Both the position numbers and the translations under genes were made by a program. The notes beneath the pieces are model-generated. The model was not told the origin of the DNA, ran no database searches, and saw nothing but the letters and a program-made list of their open reading frames with translations. DNA of 37,037 nt from Acidobacteriaceae bacterium (lineage in GTDB: Bacteria > Acidobacteriota > Terriglobia > Terriglobales > Acidobacteriaceae), in NCBI GenBank assembly GCA_003140075.1, contig PLIO01000070.1, forward strand, positions 1 through 37,037, read 5' to 3'. Positions 9,185 through 17,483 of the stretch are shown here, piece by piece; the first letter of the stretch is position 1; each line of letters starts with the position of its first letter.

Positions 9185-10570
9185 CTAGGTCTTCTCCAGG
9201 ATCGCGGCAAAAAATCCCTCGCACGGATGAACCCCGGGCAGAGTGCGCAGGTAGGGCCCGCGAGTGAGCGAAGAAGGGTCCGAGCAGATCAATTCTCCTT
9301 CCTGTTGCAGTCGCTCGAGCTCAGCCCGACAATCGATGACGCGGAACGACGAGTTTTCTTTTAGTAAGCGCTCGACGACGTCTTCGTTTTCTTCTCCTTC
9401 CAGAGAGCAAGTGGAATAGATCACCCGGCCTCCGGCGGCTACTTGAGCCGTGGCAGACCGGAGAATTGCGAGTTGACGCACCTGCAGGTCGGCGAGATCT
9501 TCGGGGGTAAGCCGCCACTTGATCTCAGGATTGCGCGCGAGAGTGCCTGTACCCGAGCACGGCACATCGGCGAGAACGCGATTGAATTTTACGGCGAAGG
9601 GCAGGCTCCGCGCATCGGCGGCCACAACACCGATGTTGCCGCGTTCAGAATTGTTAGCTCTTGTGTCCAGTAGTCTTCGCAGTAGGCGAGCGCGGTGGGG
9701 ATGAAGCTCCACTGCCACGATCTTCGAGTTGGGATCGTGATCGGCGATGGCCGCAGTTTTCCCTCCCGGAGCCGCGCAGCAATCGAGAACATGCAAGCCG
9801 CGGCCGACCAGAGCCGCGACAAGTTGCGAGGCTTCATCCTGTATGACACAGAGATCCGCTCGGAAAGCAGGGGTGTTGGTGATGTCGCCCTGCAGGACTC
9901 GTCGAGCGGAAGCGAGGAAAACGCCGGGATCCAGTTCGATACCTTCAGCGTGGAGCCGGTCCTCCGCTTCCGGATGACGCAAACGGATTGCTGTGACGGG
10001 AATCGATTGGTTGTACAGGCAAATGCGCAGAGCAGAGTCGAATCCGTAAGCCTGTATCCAGCGTTCAACCATCCACAGCGGGTGGGCGCTGCTTGCAGCG
10101 AGAGTTTCGGCCGAAGCGCCGCTCGCGCGCTGAGAAGCTTCGTGGTTCGGGGGAATGCCGGCGGCGAGTTTGCGCAATACCGCGTTGACGAACGGAGCGG
10201 CCGAGCGCTTGCGGGCGCGCTTAACGAGTTCAACACTTTCGTTGATTGCAGCGCGCCCCGGAATACGGCTGAGCCAGCCGAGTTGGTAAACCGCAAGGCG
10301 GAGCGCGGTAAGAACCTCAAGATCGAGTCTGGAGAGTGGTTGAGTAGATGCTCCGGCGATTTGTGAATCAAGCACCGATCGCCAGCGCAACACGCCCATG
10401 ACTAGCTCTGTTGCCAGCGAGTGATCAAGACTCGTGAGCCGATCGTACGTCGCGGAATGAAGGAGTTCGGATGCATAAGAAGACTCGCGTTCGACGCGCA
10501 GAAGAATGTCGAATGCAGCGGCGCGGGCCGGAGAAACCGGGGAGTGCGAATCTCGTGATTTTGATTTCAC
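9185..10570 (-). CDS. rsmB: 16S rRNA (cytosine-5-)-methyltransferase RsmB
   Basis: A 461-residue protein with a NusB-like RNA-binding N-terminal half (ARAAAFDILLRVE at the start) and a Rossmann methyltransferase C-terminal half. SAM-binding motif I is LDCCAAPGGKT; the two catalytic-site cysteines of the m5C family lie in DVPCSGTG (motif IV) and YSTCSLEGEENE (motif VI). In E. coli RsmB methylates C967 of 16S rRNA. It follows fmt by 48 nt on the same strand; the fmt-rsmB (fmt-sun) pairing, often with def, is conserved in many bacteria, which supports the assignment. Confidence 0.93.
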   Translation of the reverse strand: MKSKSRDSHSPVSPARAAAFDILLRVERESSYASELLHSATYDRLTSLDHSLATELVMGVLRWRSVLDSQIAGASTQPLSRLDLEVLTALRLAVYQLGWLSRIPGRAAINESVELVKRARKRSAAPFVNAVLRKLAAGIPPNHEASQRASGASAETLAASSAHPLWMVERWIQAYGFDSALRICLYNQSIPVTAIRLRHPEAEDRLHAEGIELDPGVFLASARRVLQGDITNTPAFRADLCVIQDEASQLVAALVGRGLHVLDCCAAPGGKTAAIADHDPNSKIVAVELHPHRARLLRRLLDTRANNSERGNIGVVAADARSLPFAVKFNRVLADVPCSGTGTLARNPEIKWRLTPEDLADLQVRQLAILRSATAQVAAGGRVIYSTCSLEGEENEDVVERLLKENSSFRVIDCRAELERLQQEGELICSDPSSLTRGPYLRTLPGVHPCEGFFAAILEKT

Positions 10571-10618
10571 TGTGGCCAGTATGACGGAAACGGCCAGCGC
10601 GGGGAAAGCAGCGCCGTA

Positions 10619-11560
10619 TTACGAGCCGAGCCTTTCGCCGTGTTGAGGACGATAACCGCGAAGAAAGTCAGAAGCGGAGGTTCGCTTCTTGCCCTCCAGT
10701 TGAAGTTCCAGCAGGTCAATCGAGGTGCCCTCGCCGCAACCGACCAGCAGATGGTCGCCTTCCACTTTCAATTCAAACGATGGCAGACCCCGCTCGATCG
10801 CAGCCGCTTGCCATATTTGCAGATTCTTGCCGCGAAACTTTGAATATGCGCCGGGCCAGGGCTGAAAGCCGCGCATGCGGTTCAGTATCTCGGTGCCAGG
10901 ACGAGAGAAATCGACGAGGCCGTCTTCTTTTTTGAGGATGGGCGCTAGCGTGGCTTCGGCCTGATCTTGCCGGCGTGGCAGCACACTGCCAGTTTGCAAT
11001 CGGCGCAGAGTTTCAACCGTAAGGTCGGCCCCCACGGCCGCCAGCTTCGGGGCCACTGTCTCCGCAGTGTCGTCGGGAGCAATGGCCATCTCCTGTTGCA
11101 AAAGAATGTCGCCGGTGTCGAGACCGGCATCGATCTTCATCGTAGTGACCCCAGTGATGGTTTCGCCCCGCGCAATTGCCCACTGGATCGGCGCAGCTCC
11201 GCGATACTTCGGTAACAGCGAGGCGTGCAGGTTGATATTGCCGTGAGGAGGTAGATCGCGCATCCATTGCGGAATGATGCGGCCGTAGCCGACGACGATG
11301 ATGGCTTCGGGCTTGAGGGCAGTGAGTTCAGCACGGAAGGCGTCGTTGTTCTTGATGCTTTCCGGCTGGGAGATCGGCAATCCCAACTGCAAAGCGCGCT
11401 CTTTGATCGGTGAAAAAACGAGTTCGAGTCCGCGCCCTTGGGGACGGTCCGGCTGCGTCACCACCAACTGAACTTTGAAGCCAGCCTCGACCAGTCGATC
11501 GAGTGTGGGCACGGCGAAGCGAGGCGTGCCGCAGAAGACGAGATTGGATGATTGAGTCAT
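10619..11560 (-). CDS. fmt: Methionyl-tRNA formyltransferase
   Basis: A 313-residue enzyme that transfers a formyl group from 10-formyl-THF to initiator Met-tRNA. The N-terminal catalytic domain carries VFCGTPRFAVPTL, NLHASLLPKYRGAAPIQWAI (Asn and His of the active site) and the Asp of DAGLDTGDI; the C-terminal OB-like tRNA-binding domain is present. Length is typical. The first codons (MTQS) sit inside the TCAATGACTC microrepeat that fills the def-fmt gap, so the start region may have been reshaped by repeat slippage; VFCGTP begins only 8 residues in, so the domain itself is intact. Confidence 0.95.
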   Translation of the reverse strand: MTQSSNLVFCGTPRFAVPTLDRLVEAGFKVQLVVTQPDRPQGRGLELVFSPIKERALQLGLPISQPESIKNNDAFRAELTALKPEAIIVVGYGRIIPQWMRDLPPHGNINLHASLLPKYRGAAPIQWAIARGETITGVTTMKIDAGLDTGDILLQQEMAIAPDDTAETVAPKLAAVGADLTVETLRRLQTGSVLPRRQDQAEATLAPILKKEDGLVDFSRPGTEILNRMRGFQPWPGAYSKFRGKNLQIWQAAAIERGLPSFELKVEGDHLLVGCGEGTSIDLLELQLEGKKRTSASDFLRGYRPQHGERLGS

Positions 11561-11632
11561 TGAGCGATCGAGTCATTGAGTGATTGAGCCATTGACACAT
11601 TGAATCAATGACTCAATGGCTCAATCGCTCAA
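11549..11632. repeat. ATTGAGTC/GACTCAAT microrepeat array spanning the fmt start
   Basis: About ten imperfect copies of an 8-bp word (ATTGAGTC, ATTGAGCG, ATTGAGCC and their complements GACTCAAT, GGCTCAAT, CGCTCAAT) run across the short gap between def and fmt, switching orientation near 11605, so that the array can fold back on itself. It includes the fmt start codon. Confidence 0.7.
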
Positions 11633-11637
11633 TTCTT

Positions 11638-12147
11638 CTACCACTCTCCCGCCTTGACCAGCTTGCGAATTTTGCGCTTGATCAGGTCACGCTTGAGCGC
11701 GCTGATGTGATTAATGTAGAGCTTGCCGTTGAGGTGATCGGTTTCGTGCTGAAAGGCGCGCGCCAGCAAGTCGTCACCAGTCTTCTCGAAAACTTGCCCG
11801 GTCACGTCCTGCGCCCGGATCGTAACTTCCTTGGCGCGACCCACGTTCTCGCGGAAGTCTGGGATGCTGAGGCATCCTTCGCTCTGCGAGTGGCGGCCTT
11901 CTTTACGAATAATCTCCGGATTGATGAGAACAAGCTTGGCGTCGGGATCTTCCTTAAATGTAACGTCCACGACGGCAATGCGGCGCGAGATACCGATCTG
12001 CGGCGCAGCCAGGCCCACGCCGCGGGCAGCATACATCGACTCGAACATGTCTTCGATCAGCTTCTTCAGTTCTTCGTCGAAGACGGTGACTTTTTCAGCC
12101 GGCTTCTCAAGAACGGGATTTCCGAATTTCACGATAGGATAGATCAT
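11638..12147 (-). CDS. def: Peptide deformylase
   Basis: A 169-residue metalloenzyme that removes the N-formyl group from nascent proteins. All three family motifs are present: GVGLAAPQIG, EGCLSIP (metal-ligand Cys) and QHETDHLNG (two His ligands and the catalytic Glu). The basic C-terminus (KRDLIKRKIRKLVK) suggests ribosome contact, as in other deformylases. It lies 29 nt after aroC and ahead of fmt, a classical coupling of formylation and deformylation. Confidence 0.96.
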   Translation of the reverse strand: MIYPIVKFGNPVLEKPAEKVTVFDEELKKLIEDMFESMYAARGVGLAAPQIGISRRIAVVDVTFKEDPDAKLVLINPEIIRKEGRHSQSEGCLSIPDFRENVGRAKEVTIRAQDVTGQVFEKTGDDLLARAFQHETDHLNGKLYINHISALKRDLIKRKIRKLVKAGEW

Positions 12148-12176
12148 TTAAGTTACGATCACCGAAATTCAGATCG

Positions 12177-13349
12177 TCAGTAGTTTTTCAGCTGCAGGCA
12201 GTAGCCCTGGAAATTGCGCAAAGTTTCTCCCATGGAGTCGCCGCCGAATTTGTCGAGAGCGCAGCGGGCCAAAGTGAGGGCGATCATCGCTTCGGCTGCG
12301 ACTCCTGCGGCCGGCACCACACAAACGTCGGAGCGCTCGTACGCGGCGCCCACTGGCTGGCGCGTGGAGAAATCGACCGATTGCAGCGGGCGGCGCAGCG
12401 TGGAAATCGGCTTCAGGTAGCCGCGCACGCGGACCTCTTCTCCATTGGAAACGCCGCCTTCGATTCCGCCCGCGTTGTTGCGCGTGCGCGTGAATCCGCT
12501 GAAGTTTCCTGCATTGCCATAGCCGATTTCATCATGCACCGCGGAACCTGGAGAAGCGGCGGCGGAAATACCCGAGCCGATTTCAACCGCCTTCACCGCT
12601 TGCAGAGACATGACGGCGGCGGCCAGCAAACCATCCAATCGTTCGTCCCACTGCACGTACGTGCCCAGGCCAGGCGGAACACCGTGGGCAACCACTTCAA
12701 AGACTCCTCCGAGCGAATCGCCGGTCTTATAGACCTTGTCGACTTCTTCTTTCATGCGTTGTTGCACATCAGGGTCGGCACAATTGAGCAAGATTTCTTC
12801 CTGATTGTAAAGTGCCTGAATCTGCTCCCAAGGTATTTCTTGTTGCAGCGCTACATTGCCGACGGCAACGACGTGACTGAGAACGTCGATGCCGAGCTCG
12901 TGCAAGAAGGTCTTGGCCAAGGCGCCGATGGCGACGCGTGCCGCCGATTCGCGAGCCGATGCGCGCTCCAGCACATAGCGAGCTTCCGGAAAGTTGTATT
13001 TCAATGCTCCAGCCAGGTCAGCATGCCCGGGCCGGGGAGATGCTACACGCTTGTGGAGCGCAGGATCGCCTTCGCCAACGGGCAGGGACTCCTGCCAATT
13101 TTTCCAGTCTCGATTTTCAAGTTGAACCGAAATGGGTGAGCCAATTGTCATGCCGTGACGAACACCAGAAAGAATGTGAGCGGAGTCACGCTCAATCTTC
13201 ATGCGGCCGCCGCGGCCATAACCCTGCTGCCGGCGCCAGAGTTCCCGGTCGAGAAAAGCCTGGTCCACCTTAAGCCCGGCGGGCAACCCCGAAAGGAAAG
13301 CCACCAGAGCTTCGCCGTGAGACTCTCCCGCTGTGAAGTAGCGCAGCAT
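12177..13349 (-). CDS. aroC: Chorismate synthase
   Basis: A 390-residue enzyme catalysing the last step of the shikimate pathway, EPSP to chorismate, with reduced FMN. Signature segments include TAGESHG at the N-terminus, GRGGRMKIE, ARESAARVAIGA, and near the C-terminus RCALDKFGGDS. Full family length. It heads the minus-strand run aroC-def-fmt-rsmB; the grouping with translation-initiation genes is probably co-transcription rather than shared function. Confidence 0.96.
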   Translation of the reverse strand: MLRYFTAGESHGEALVAFLSGLPAGLKVDQAFLDRELWRRQQGYGRGGRMKIERDSAHILSGVRHGMTIGSPISVQLENRDWKNWQESLPVGEGDPALHKRVASPRPGHADLAGALKYNFPEARYVLERASARESAARVAIGALAKTFLHELGIDVLSHVVAVGNVALQQEIPWEQIQALYNQEEILLNCADPDVQQRMKEEVDKVYKTGDSLGGVFEVVAHGVPPGLGTYVQWDERLDGLLAAAVMSLQAVKAVEIGSGISAAASPGSAVHDEIGYGNAGNFSGFTRTRNNAGGIEGGVSNGEEVRVRGYLKPISTLRRPLQSVDFSTRQPVGAAYERSDVCVVPAAGVAAEAMIALTLARCALDKFGGDSMGETLRNFQGYCLQLKNY

Positions 13350-13483
13350 AAGTGCTCGATTCTACCTGATATGGCGTCCTGCGGAAATCGCCGGACAAAC
13401 GAATGCCGCCGTGTTCGCGCATCCTCGCGGGAAAAACCTTGGCGGGTGCCGATTTTCGCATGCGCAGCAACGTGAATGATTGC

Positions 13484-13489
13484 TACAAT
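13484..13489 (+). promoter_or_regulatory. Putative extended -10 (TGCTACAAT) for the NarL-type regulator
   Basis: TACAAT preceded by TG one base upstream (TGCTACAAT, 13481-13489) fits an extended -10 element in the 217-bp divergent gap between aroC and the regulator. No good -35 is visible, as is common for extended -10 promoters. This would give a leader of about 70 nt. Confidence 0.35.
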
Positions 13490-13566
13490 AGCCGGGCACC
13501 TTTGTGCTTCGTAGTTTTAAGGTTCTGCGTTACTTCACAAATTCTCTGGCCAACAGGAGGAGCTGT

Positions 13567-14268
13567 GTGCCCCCACGCGCGGATCCAAGAGAGATAGTTT
13601 TTCCGAGTACGAAGATTCGATGTGTCCTTGCCCATGATCACGTTCTCCTGCGGCAAGGCTTGCGGCGTTTACTCGAAGACGAACCTGATCTCGAGGTCGT
13701 AACCGAAGCCGGAAACGCAGCCGAGTGCCTGCGCAAAGTTTATGAGTTCCGTCCGGACGTGGTTGTCGCCGATGCCGCGACGTTTGGGCTGCCTGCGGCT
13801 GAAGTTGAATTCCTGCTGTCGCGCGAATCTTCGCGAACGAAACTCGTGTTCGTGAGCCTCCAGGAGCAGGCAAGTGATGCGTTCGGCAAGCCAAGCACAA
13901 CCGGACGCTGTACGACGCGTCAAACCTCCGCCGAAGAACTGGTGGAGATGGTTCGAAAATCGTGCCGCCCCGATGGGATGAACCATGATGCGGCAAATAC
14001 GGGATCACTCTCGCGACGGGATCCGCACGGCTCCACTGAAACCTCGTTCTCACCAGAACGCGCTCTGACCACCCGCGAGCGCGAAGTCCTGAAGCTGTTA
14101 GCGGAGGGAAAAACCGTACGGGCTGCCGCAACGGTTTTGGGGTTGAGTAGCAAAACCGTGGACGCGCACAAGTTCAATTTGATGCGCAAGCTTGGCATCC
14201 ACAACAAAGCCGAACTGGTGATGTGGGCAATCCAGAAAAAAGTCGTAAAGATTCCGGTCAACTTCTAG
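13567..14268 (+). CDS. NarL/LuxR-type response regulator with degenerate receiver
   Basis: I place the start at GTG 13567 (VPPRADPRE), which has AGGAGG six nt upstream, rather than at an in-frame ATG 63 nt earlier; the product is about 233 residues. The receiver part has AHDHVLLRQGLRRLL at the N-terminus and a candidate phosphoacceptor in DVVVADAATFGLP, but the usual GAxGYLLK segment with its conserved Lys is absent (GRCTTRQTSAEEL instead), so phosphorylation control is uncertain. The C-terminal helix-turn-helix is clear: LTTREREVLKLLAEGKT, then SSKTVDAHKFNLMRKLGI. No kinase lies next to it. It ends convergently with an 11-bp overlap into the HAD gene. Confidence 0.85.
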   Translation: MPPRADPREIVFPSTKIRCVLAHDHVLLRQGLRRLLEDEPDLEVVTEAGNAAECLRKVYEFRPDVVVADAATFGLPAAEVEFLLSRESSRTKLVFVSLQEQASDAFGKPSTTGRCTTRQTSAEELVEMVRKSCRPDGMNHDAANTGSLSRRDPHGSTETSFSPERALTTREREVLKLLAEGKTVRAAATVLGLSSKTVDAHKFNLMRKLGIHNKAELVMWAIQKKVVKIPVNF

Positions 14269-14971
14269 AGGCTCCCGTTCGGCCGCAAGCAGCCGCAAGC
14301 TCGGCGAGGCTGGAAACCTGCAAATCCGGATGCCCTTCCACGGCCTTGACGGCGCCAACGCCGGGTCGCGCCGATGGACGGTTGACCCAGGCGGTGGCCA
14401 GACCGAGCGACTGCGCCGGAATCACGTCATGATACACGCTCTGTCCAACGTGTAGGACACGGTGGGCCGGAACGCCGACCCGGCTCAGAGCAACTTCAAA
14501 AATCTTCAATGACGGCTTGTAAGCTCCTGCCTGTTGAGCCGTGACGATCTGGTCAAACTCCACCCCGAGCTGCGGCCGCGTGGCAGCAAAGAGATCGTCG
14601 TCCACGTTGGAAATGATGGCCAATCGAAAGCGGCTCTGGAGTTCGCGGAGCGCCTGCACGGTATCGGGCCACGGCTTCCATTCCTGTAGTGACTCGGGCA
14701 GCGAACGCACTTCTTGCACCGTAGGCACAAAGCCAAGCTGTTCTCCGAACTGCCGCACGACCGACTGGAGAATTTCGCGATAGCGGCGATACTCGCCCTG
14801 CTCCGCGCGGGCTTCGAAATCTCCGTAGAGCCGCAGGATGGTAGCGTCGTCTATGTCCTTGCCGTGTGCGCCAAGGATGCGGTGCAGACAGCGAAGAATT
14901 CCTGCCTCCCAGTTGATGAGAGTGCCGTAACAATCGAAAGTGAGAATCTCGAATCGGCTGAAATCGAGCAT
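14258..14971 (-). CDS. HAD-superfamily hydrolase (haloacid dehalogenase type II-like)
   Basis: A protein of about 237 residues starting at MLDFSRF (the ORF is open to 15049, but that would overlap the upstream gene, and the shorter form has the typical family length). Motif I is LTFDCYGTLINWE, with the nucleophile Asp and Thr; motif II is AIISNVDD; the Lys lies in GAYKPSLKIFE; motif III is LHVGQSVYHDVIPA. The DCYGTL and NWE pattern is of the type II haloacid dehalogenase group, many of whose members are phosphatases of unknown substrate. Its end overlaps the convergent NarL-type gene. Confidence 0.8.
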   Translation of the reverse strand: MLDFSRFEILTFDCYGTLINWEAGILRCLHRILGAHGKDIDDATILRLYGDFEARAEQGEYRRYREILQSVVRQFGEQLGFVPTVQEVRSLPESLQEWKPWPDTVQALRELQSRFRLAIISNVDDDLFAATRPQLGVEFDQIVTAQQAGAYKPSLKIFEVALSRVGVPAHRVLHVGQSVYHDVIPAQSLGLATAWVNRPSARPGVGAVKAVEGHPDLQVSSLAELAAACGRTGASRS

Positions 14972-15002
14972 GATGCGATGAAAAAATCCTCTCGGGCAAC
15001 AA

Positions 15003-16085
15003 TCAGAGTTTAAAACCAGGCAGTGTCGGAGCTTCTTCGCGGGATTCACTCGCGGGCTCCGCTGCTTCAGTCTCTGCCGCAGATGCCGGTTCCGCCGGCG
15101 GCAGGACTTTGGGCGCGAGAAACTTTGCGCTGTTTAGTAGGGGACGTCCGAGCGATGCGTTGTAACTGGTCCAGGGGCTTTCCATGTCGGCTTCTCGCTC
15201 AAAGTGTGCGCGCATGGCTTCCATCTTGGAATCCAGGTCGTCCATGTAGTGCAGCAGCAGCGCTTCGGGAAACATGGGCAACTTCGGTGAGCCGAACTCG
15301 TACTCGCCGTGGTGGCTGATGATGAGGTGCTCCAGAAGAGTCTTGAGTTCGGGTGGAAAGTCTGGAACCAGAGCGATCTTGGCCTGCAACATCTCGAGCT
15401 CGATGATCATGTGTCCGAGCAACTGGCCGCGCGTGCTGTAGGAAAACGAGCGATTGTAGGTGAGTTCGTGAATCTTGCCAATGTCGTGGAGAAATACTCC
15501 AGCAAGCAGCAGATCACGGTTGACCTGCGGATAATTTCTGCAGACCAAGTCGCAAGAACGAAAAAGCGAGACCACATGGTCAAGCAATCCGCCGATGTAA
15601 GCATGATGCAGCGTCTTGGCCGCAGGCGCGTTGCGATAAGCGGCTGCGATCTCCGGGTCAGCCATGAAAGCCCGCACTAAAGACTTGAGGTGAGAATTCT
15701 GGAACGACGCAACAAAGTCAGCCAACGTCTTCCAAAGTTCGTCGACGTTCTTTGTGGTTTTGGGAAGATAGTCGGAAAAATCGATCTCCGAATCGCCCAG
15801 CTTGCGCAGCTTGTGAATGGTCAGCTGAAAACGGTTCTTGTACTTGTTGACCAGGCCCTTGATCTTGAGAAAATCGTCTTGCTCGAAGGCATTAAGTACT
15901 TCTTCCACGTTGTCCCACATCTTGGCTTCGAGTTGCCCGCTGCGGTCGCCAAGGGTAAGAGCGAGATAGGGCTCACCGGTTTTTTTGGGTTTGATCTGCT
16001 TGCTGACCGCGACAAAGTTGGCGGTGATGATCTTGTTTTCGTGGCGCGCGCAGTCGCTGATGTAAAACTCTTTCATTCTCTCCAT
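15003..16085 (-). CDS. OB-fold plus HD-domain nuclease, YhaM-like 3'-5' exoribonuclease
   Basis: A 360-residue protein with an N-terminal OB fold for nucleic-acid binding (residues about 15-95; LALTLGDRSGQLEAKMWD) and an HD domain (about 150-300). The metal-binding residues are visible in HHAYIGGLLDHV, LHDIGKIHEL and ISHHGEYEFGSP. B. subtilis YhaM, with this same architecture, is a 3'-5' exoribonuclease. A Pro/Glu/Ala-rich tail is probably disordered. Initiation could be at either of two ATGs 9 nt apart; the second has GGAG close by. The HAD gene starts 31 nt downstream. Confidence 0.85.
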   Translation of the reverse strand: MERMKEFYISDCARHENKIITANFVAVSKQIKPKKTGEPYLALTLGDRSGQLEAKMWDNVEEVLNAFEQDDFLKIKGLVNKYKNRFQLTIHKLRKLGDSEIDFSDYLPKTTKNVDELWKTLADFVASFQNSHLKSLVRAFMADPEIAAAYRNAPAAKTLHHAYIGGLLDHVVSLFRSCDLVCRNYPQVNRDLLLAGVFLHDIGKIHELTYNRSFSYSTRGQLLGHMIIELEMLQAKIALVPDFPPELKTLLEHLIISHHGEYEFGSPKLPMFPEALLLHYMDDLDSKMEAMRAHFEREADMESPWTSYNASLGRPLLNSAKFLAPKVLPPAEPASAAETEAAEPASESREEAPTLPGFKL

Positions 16086-16193
16086 CAGTGTAAATCAGAA
16101 ACCACGGGGGCGGGCGAGGTTAGGGCGCAGCTAGGCGCAGCCCATAAGGCCGACGAAGTTGGGTTCCCAAACCCGTGGGGCCTGGACTCTATC

Positions 16194-17345
16194 CTAAAGA
16201 ACGCCCAGCTTCTTTTTCTTCTTGAGTTTCTTGGCGTCGGCGGCCTTTGCCGTAGCGGTTTCGATCGGCTTCGTCTCGTTCGGGCTGGCGCCGGAATCGA
16301 CGTAACCTTCCTTAACGTCGATGTAGGCTTCTTCGCGCAGCTTGGTCAGATACGCGCGCAGCGCGGGTTGCAGCTTCTCGTAATATAGAGCGTCCTGAAT
16401 TTTAGGCTCGATCTCCTTCAGCGGCGGAATCCCCGCCATCTGGTGATCGGAAACCTTCAGGATGATGTAGCCTGGCTTGGTGCGGACCACGTCGGTGATT
16501 TCCCCGGCCTTCATCGCGAAAGTCTTGTCCTCAAGCTCCTTGGCTAGAGTCCCGCGCTTAAACACGCCAAGATCGCCGCCTTGTGCCGCCGAGGAACCCT
16601 CGGAATATTTCTTCGCCAGATCGTCAAAGTTGGCGCCAGCGCGAATCTGCTTGAGAATATCGTTGGCTTTAGCTTCGGCCGCGGCAAGAGCCGCAGCATC
16701 GGCGGCTTGTTTAGCGGCATCCTGGGACTTTGAGTTGTCTACAGCGCCAGAATCACCGGCGTTGCCGTCAGCCGGCTTAGCCGGGGTGGGTTTTTGCGGA
16801 GCGACGAGGATCTCGCTAAGCCTGACCGACTCGGGCCGCTCCATCTCATTCTTGTGCTCGTCGTAAAACTTCTGCTCTTCCTCTTTCGGAATGCTGAGGT
16901 GGGAACCAACCTCTTCGCCGATCACCTTCTGCGTAATGATCTGGTTCCGCATGTTCTGCTTGAAGTCTTCGTAGGAGATGCCCTGGGCGGTAGCGGCCTT
17001 TTCCAGTTCCTCCATCGTTTCCAGCTTCATATCCTTGCGCATCTGGTCGAGGCGCTTAATCAGGTCGGTATCGCCGTTAATGTCCAGGTCTTTGCCTTTT
17101 TCCAGCAGGAGTTGCTGATCGATAAGATCGCGCAGGATGTCCTTTTCGCGATCCTCAAACAGTTTGTCGGCGTTGGCCGGGTCCTGTTGTTTGACGTCAT
17201 CCTTAAGCTGGTCCTTGCTGCGAAGAAATTCCGAGCGGGTAATGATCTGGCTGTTCACGCGCGCCACGATCTCTTCGATCACCTGACCGGCAGCGAAGGC
17301 CGATACAGACGCCATGCCAAGAAGTATCAGAAGCATTCTCTTCAT
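16194..17345 (-). CDS. SurA/PrsA-like peptidyl-prolyl cis-trans isomerase (parvulin)
   Basis: A 383-residue exported foldase. Signal peptide at residues 1-20 (LLILLGMASVSAFAAGQ). A SurA-type N-terminal chaperone region follows (EEIVARVNSQIITRSEF, then LIDQQLLLEKGKDL). The parvulin domain (about 175-310) is interrupted by an Ala/Lys/Asp-rich insertion at about 188-225, then resumes with GANFDDLAKKYSEG, GGDLGVFKRG and KPGYIILKV. The C-terminus ends in a Lys cluster (KKLKKKKKLG). SurA proteins escort outer-membrane proteins across the periplasm; whether that or a PrsA-like role applies cannot be settled here. A modest GGGTT/AACCC hairpin lies just downstream without a T run. Confidence 0.85.
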   Translation of the reverse strand: MKRMLLILLGMASVSAFAAGQVIEEIVARVNSQIITRSEFLRSKDQLKDDVKQQDPANADKLFEDREKDILRDLIDQQLLLEKGKDLDINGDTDLIKRLDQMRKDMKLETMEELEKAATAQGISYEDFKQNMRNQIITQKVIGEEVGSHLSIPKEEEQKFYDEHKNEMERPESVRLSEILVAPQKPTPAKPADGNAGDSGAVDNSKSQDAAKQAADAAALAAAEAKANDILKQIRAGANFDDLAKKYSEGSSAAQGGDLGVFKRGTLAKELEDKTFAMKAGEITDVVRTKPGYIILKVSDHQMAGIPPLKEIEPKIQDALYYEKLQPALRAYLTKLREEAYIDVKEGYVDSGASPNETKPIETATAKAADAKKLKKKKKLGVL

Positions 17346-17483
17346 AGGATTTCCCGAGCCGCCGCTCTGCCGGGTTTGCTGGCATGGGCTGGCCTTCGGG
17401 ATATTTTACTACGTCCGGCCAGGCACAGGCGGGCCTCTTGAAGTCTGATGCGCTGGCGACTTTGGCAGGTTGCTGGGACTCGT

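Noticed and set aside
16155..16182. GGGTT/AACCC hairpin after the SurA-like gene
   Set aside because: Short stem with no T run; not enough for a terminator call.
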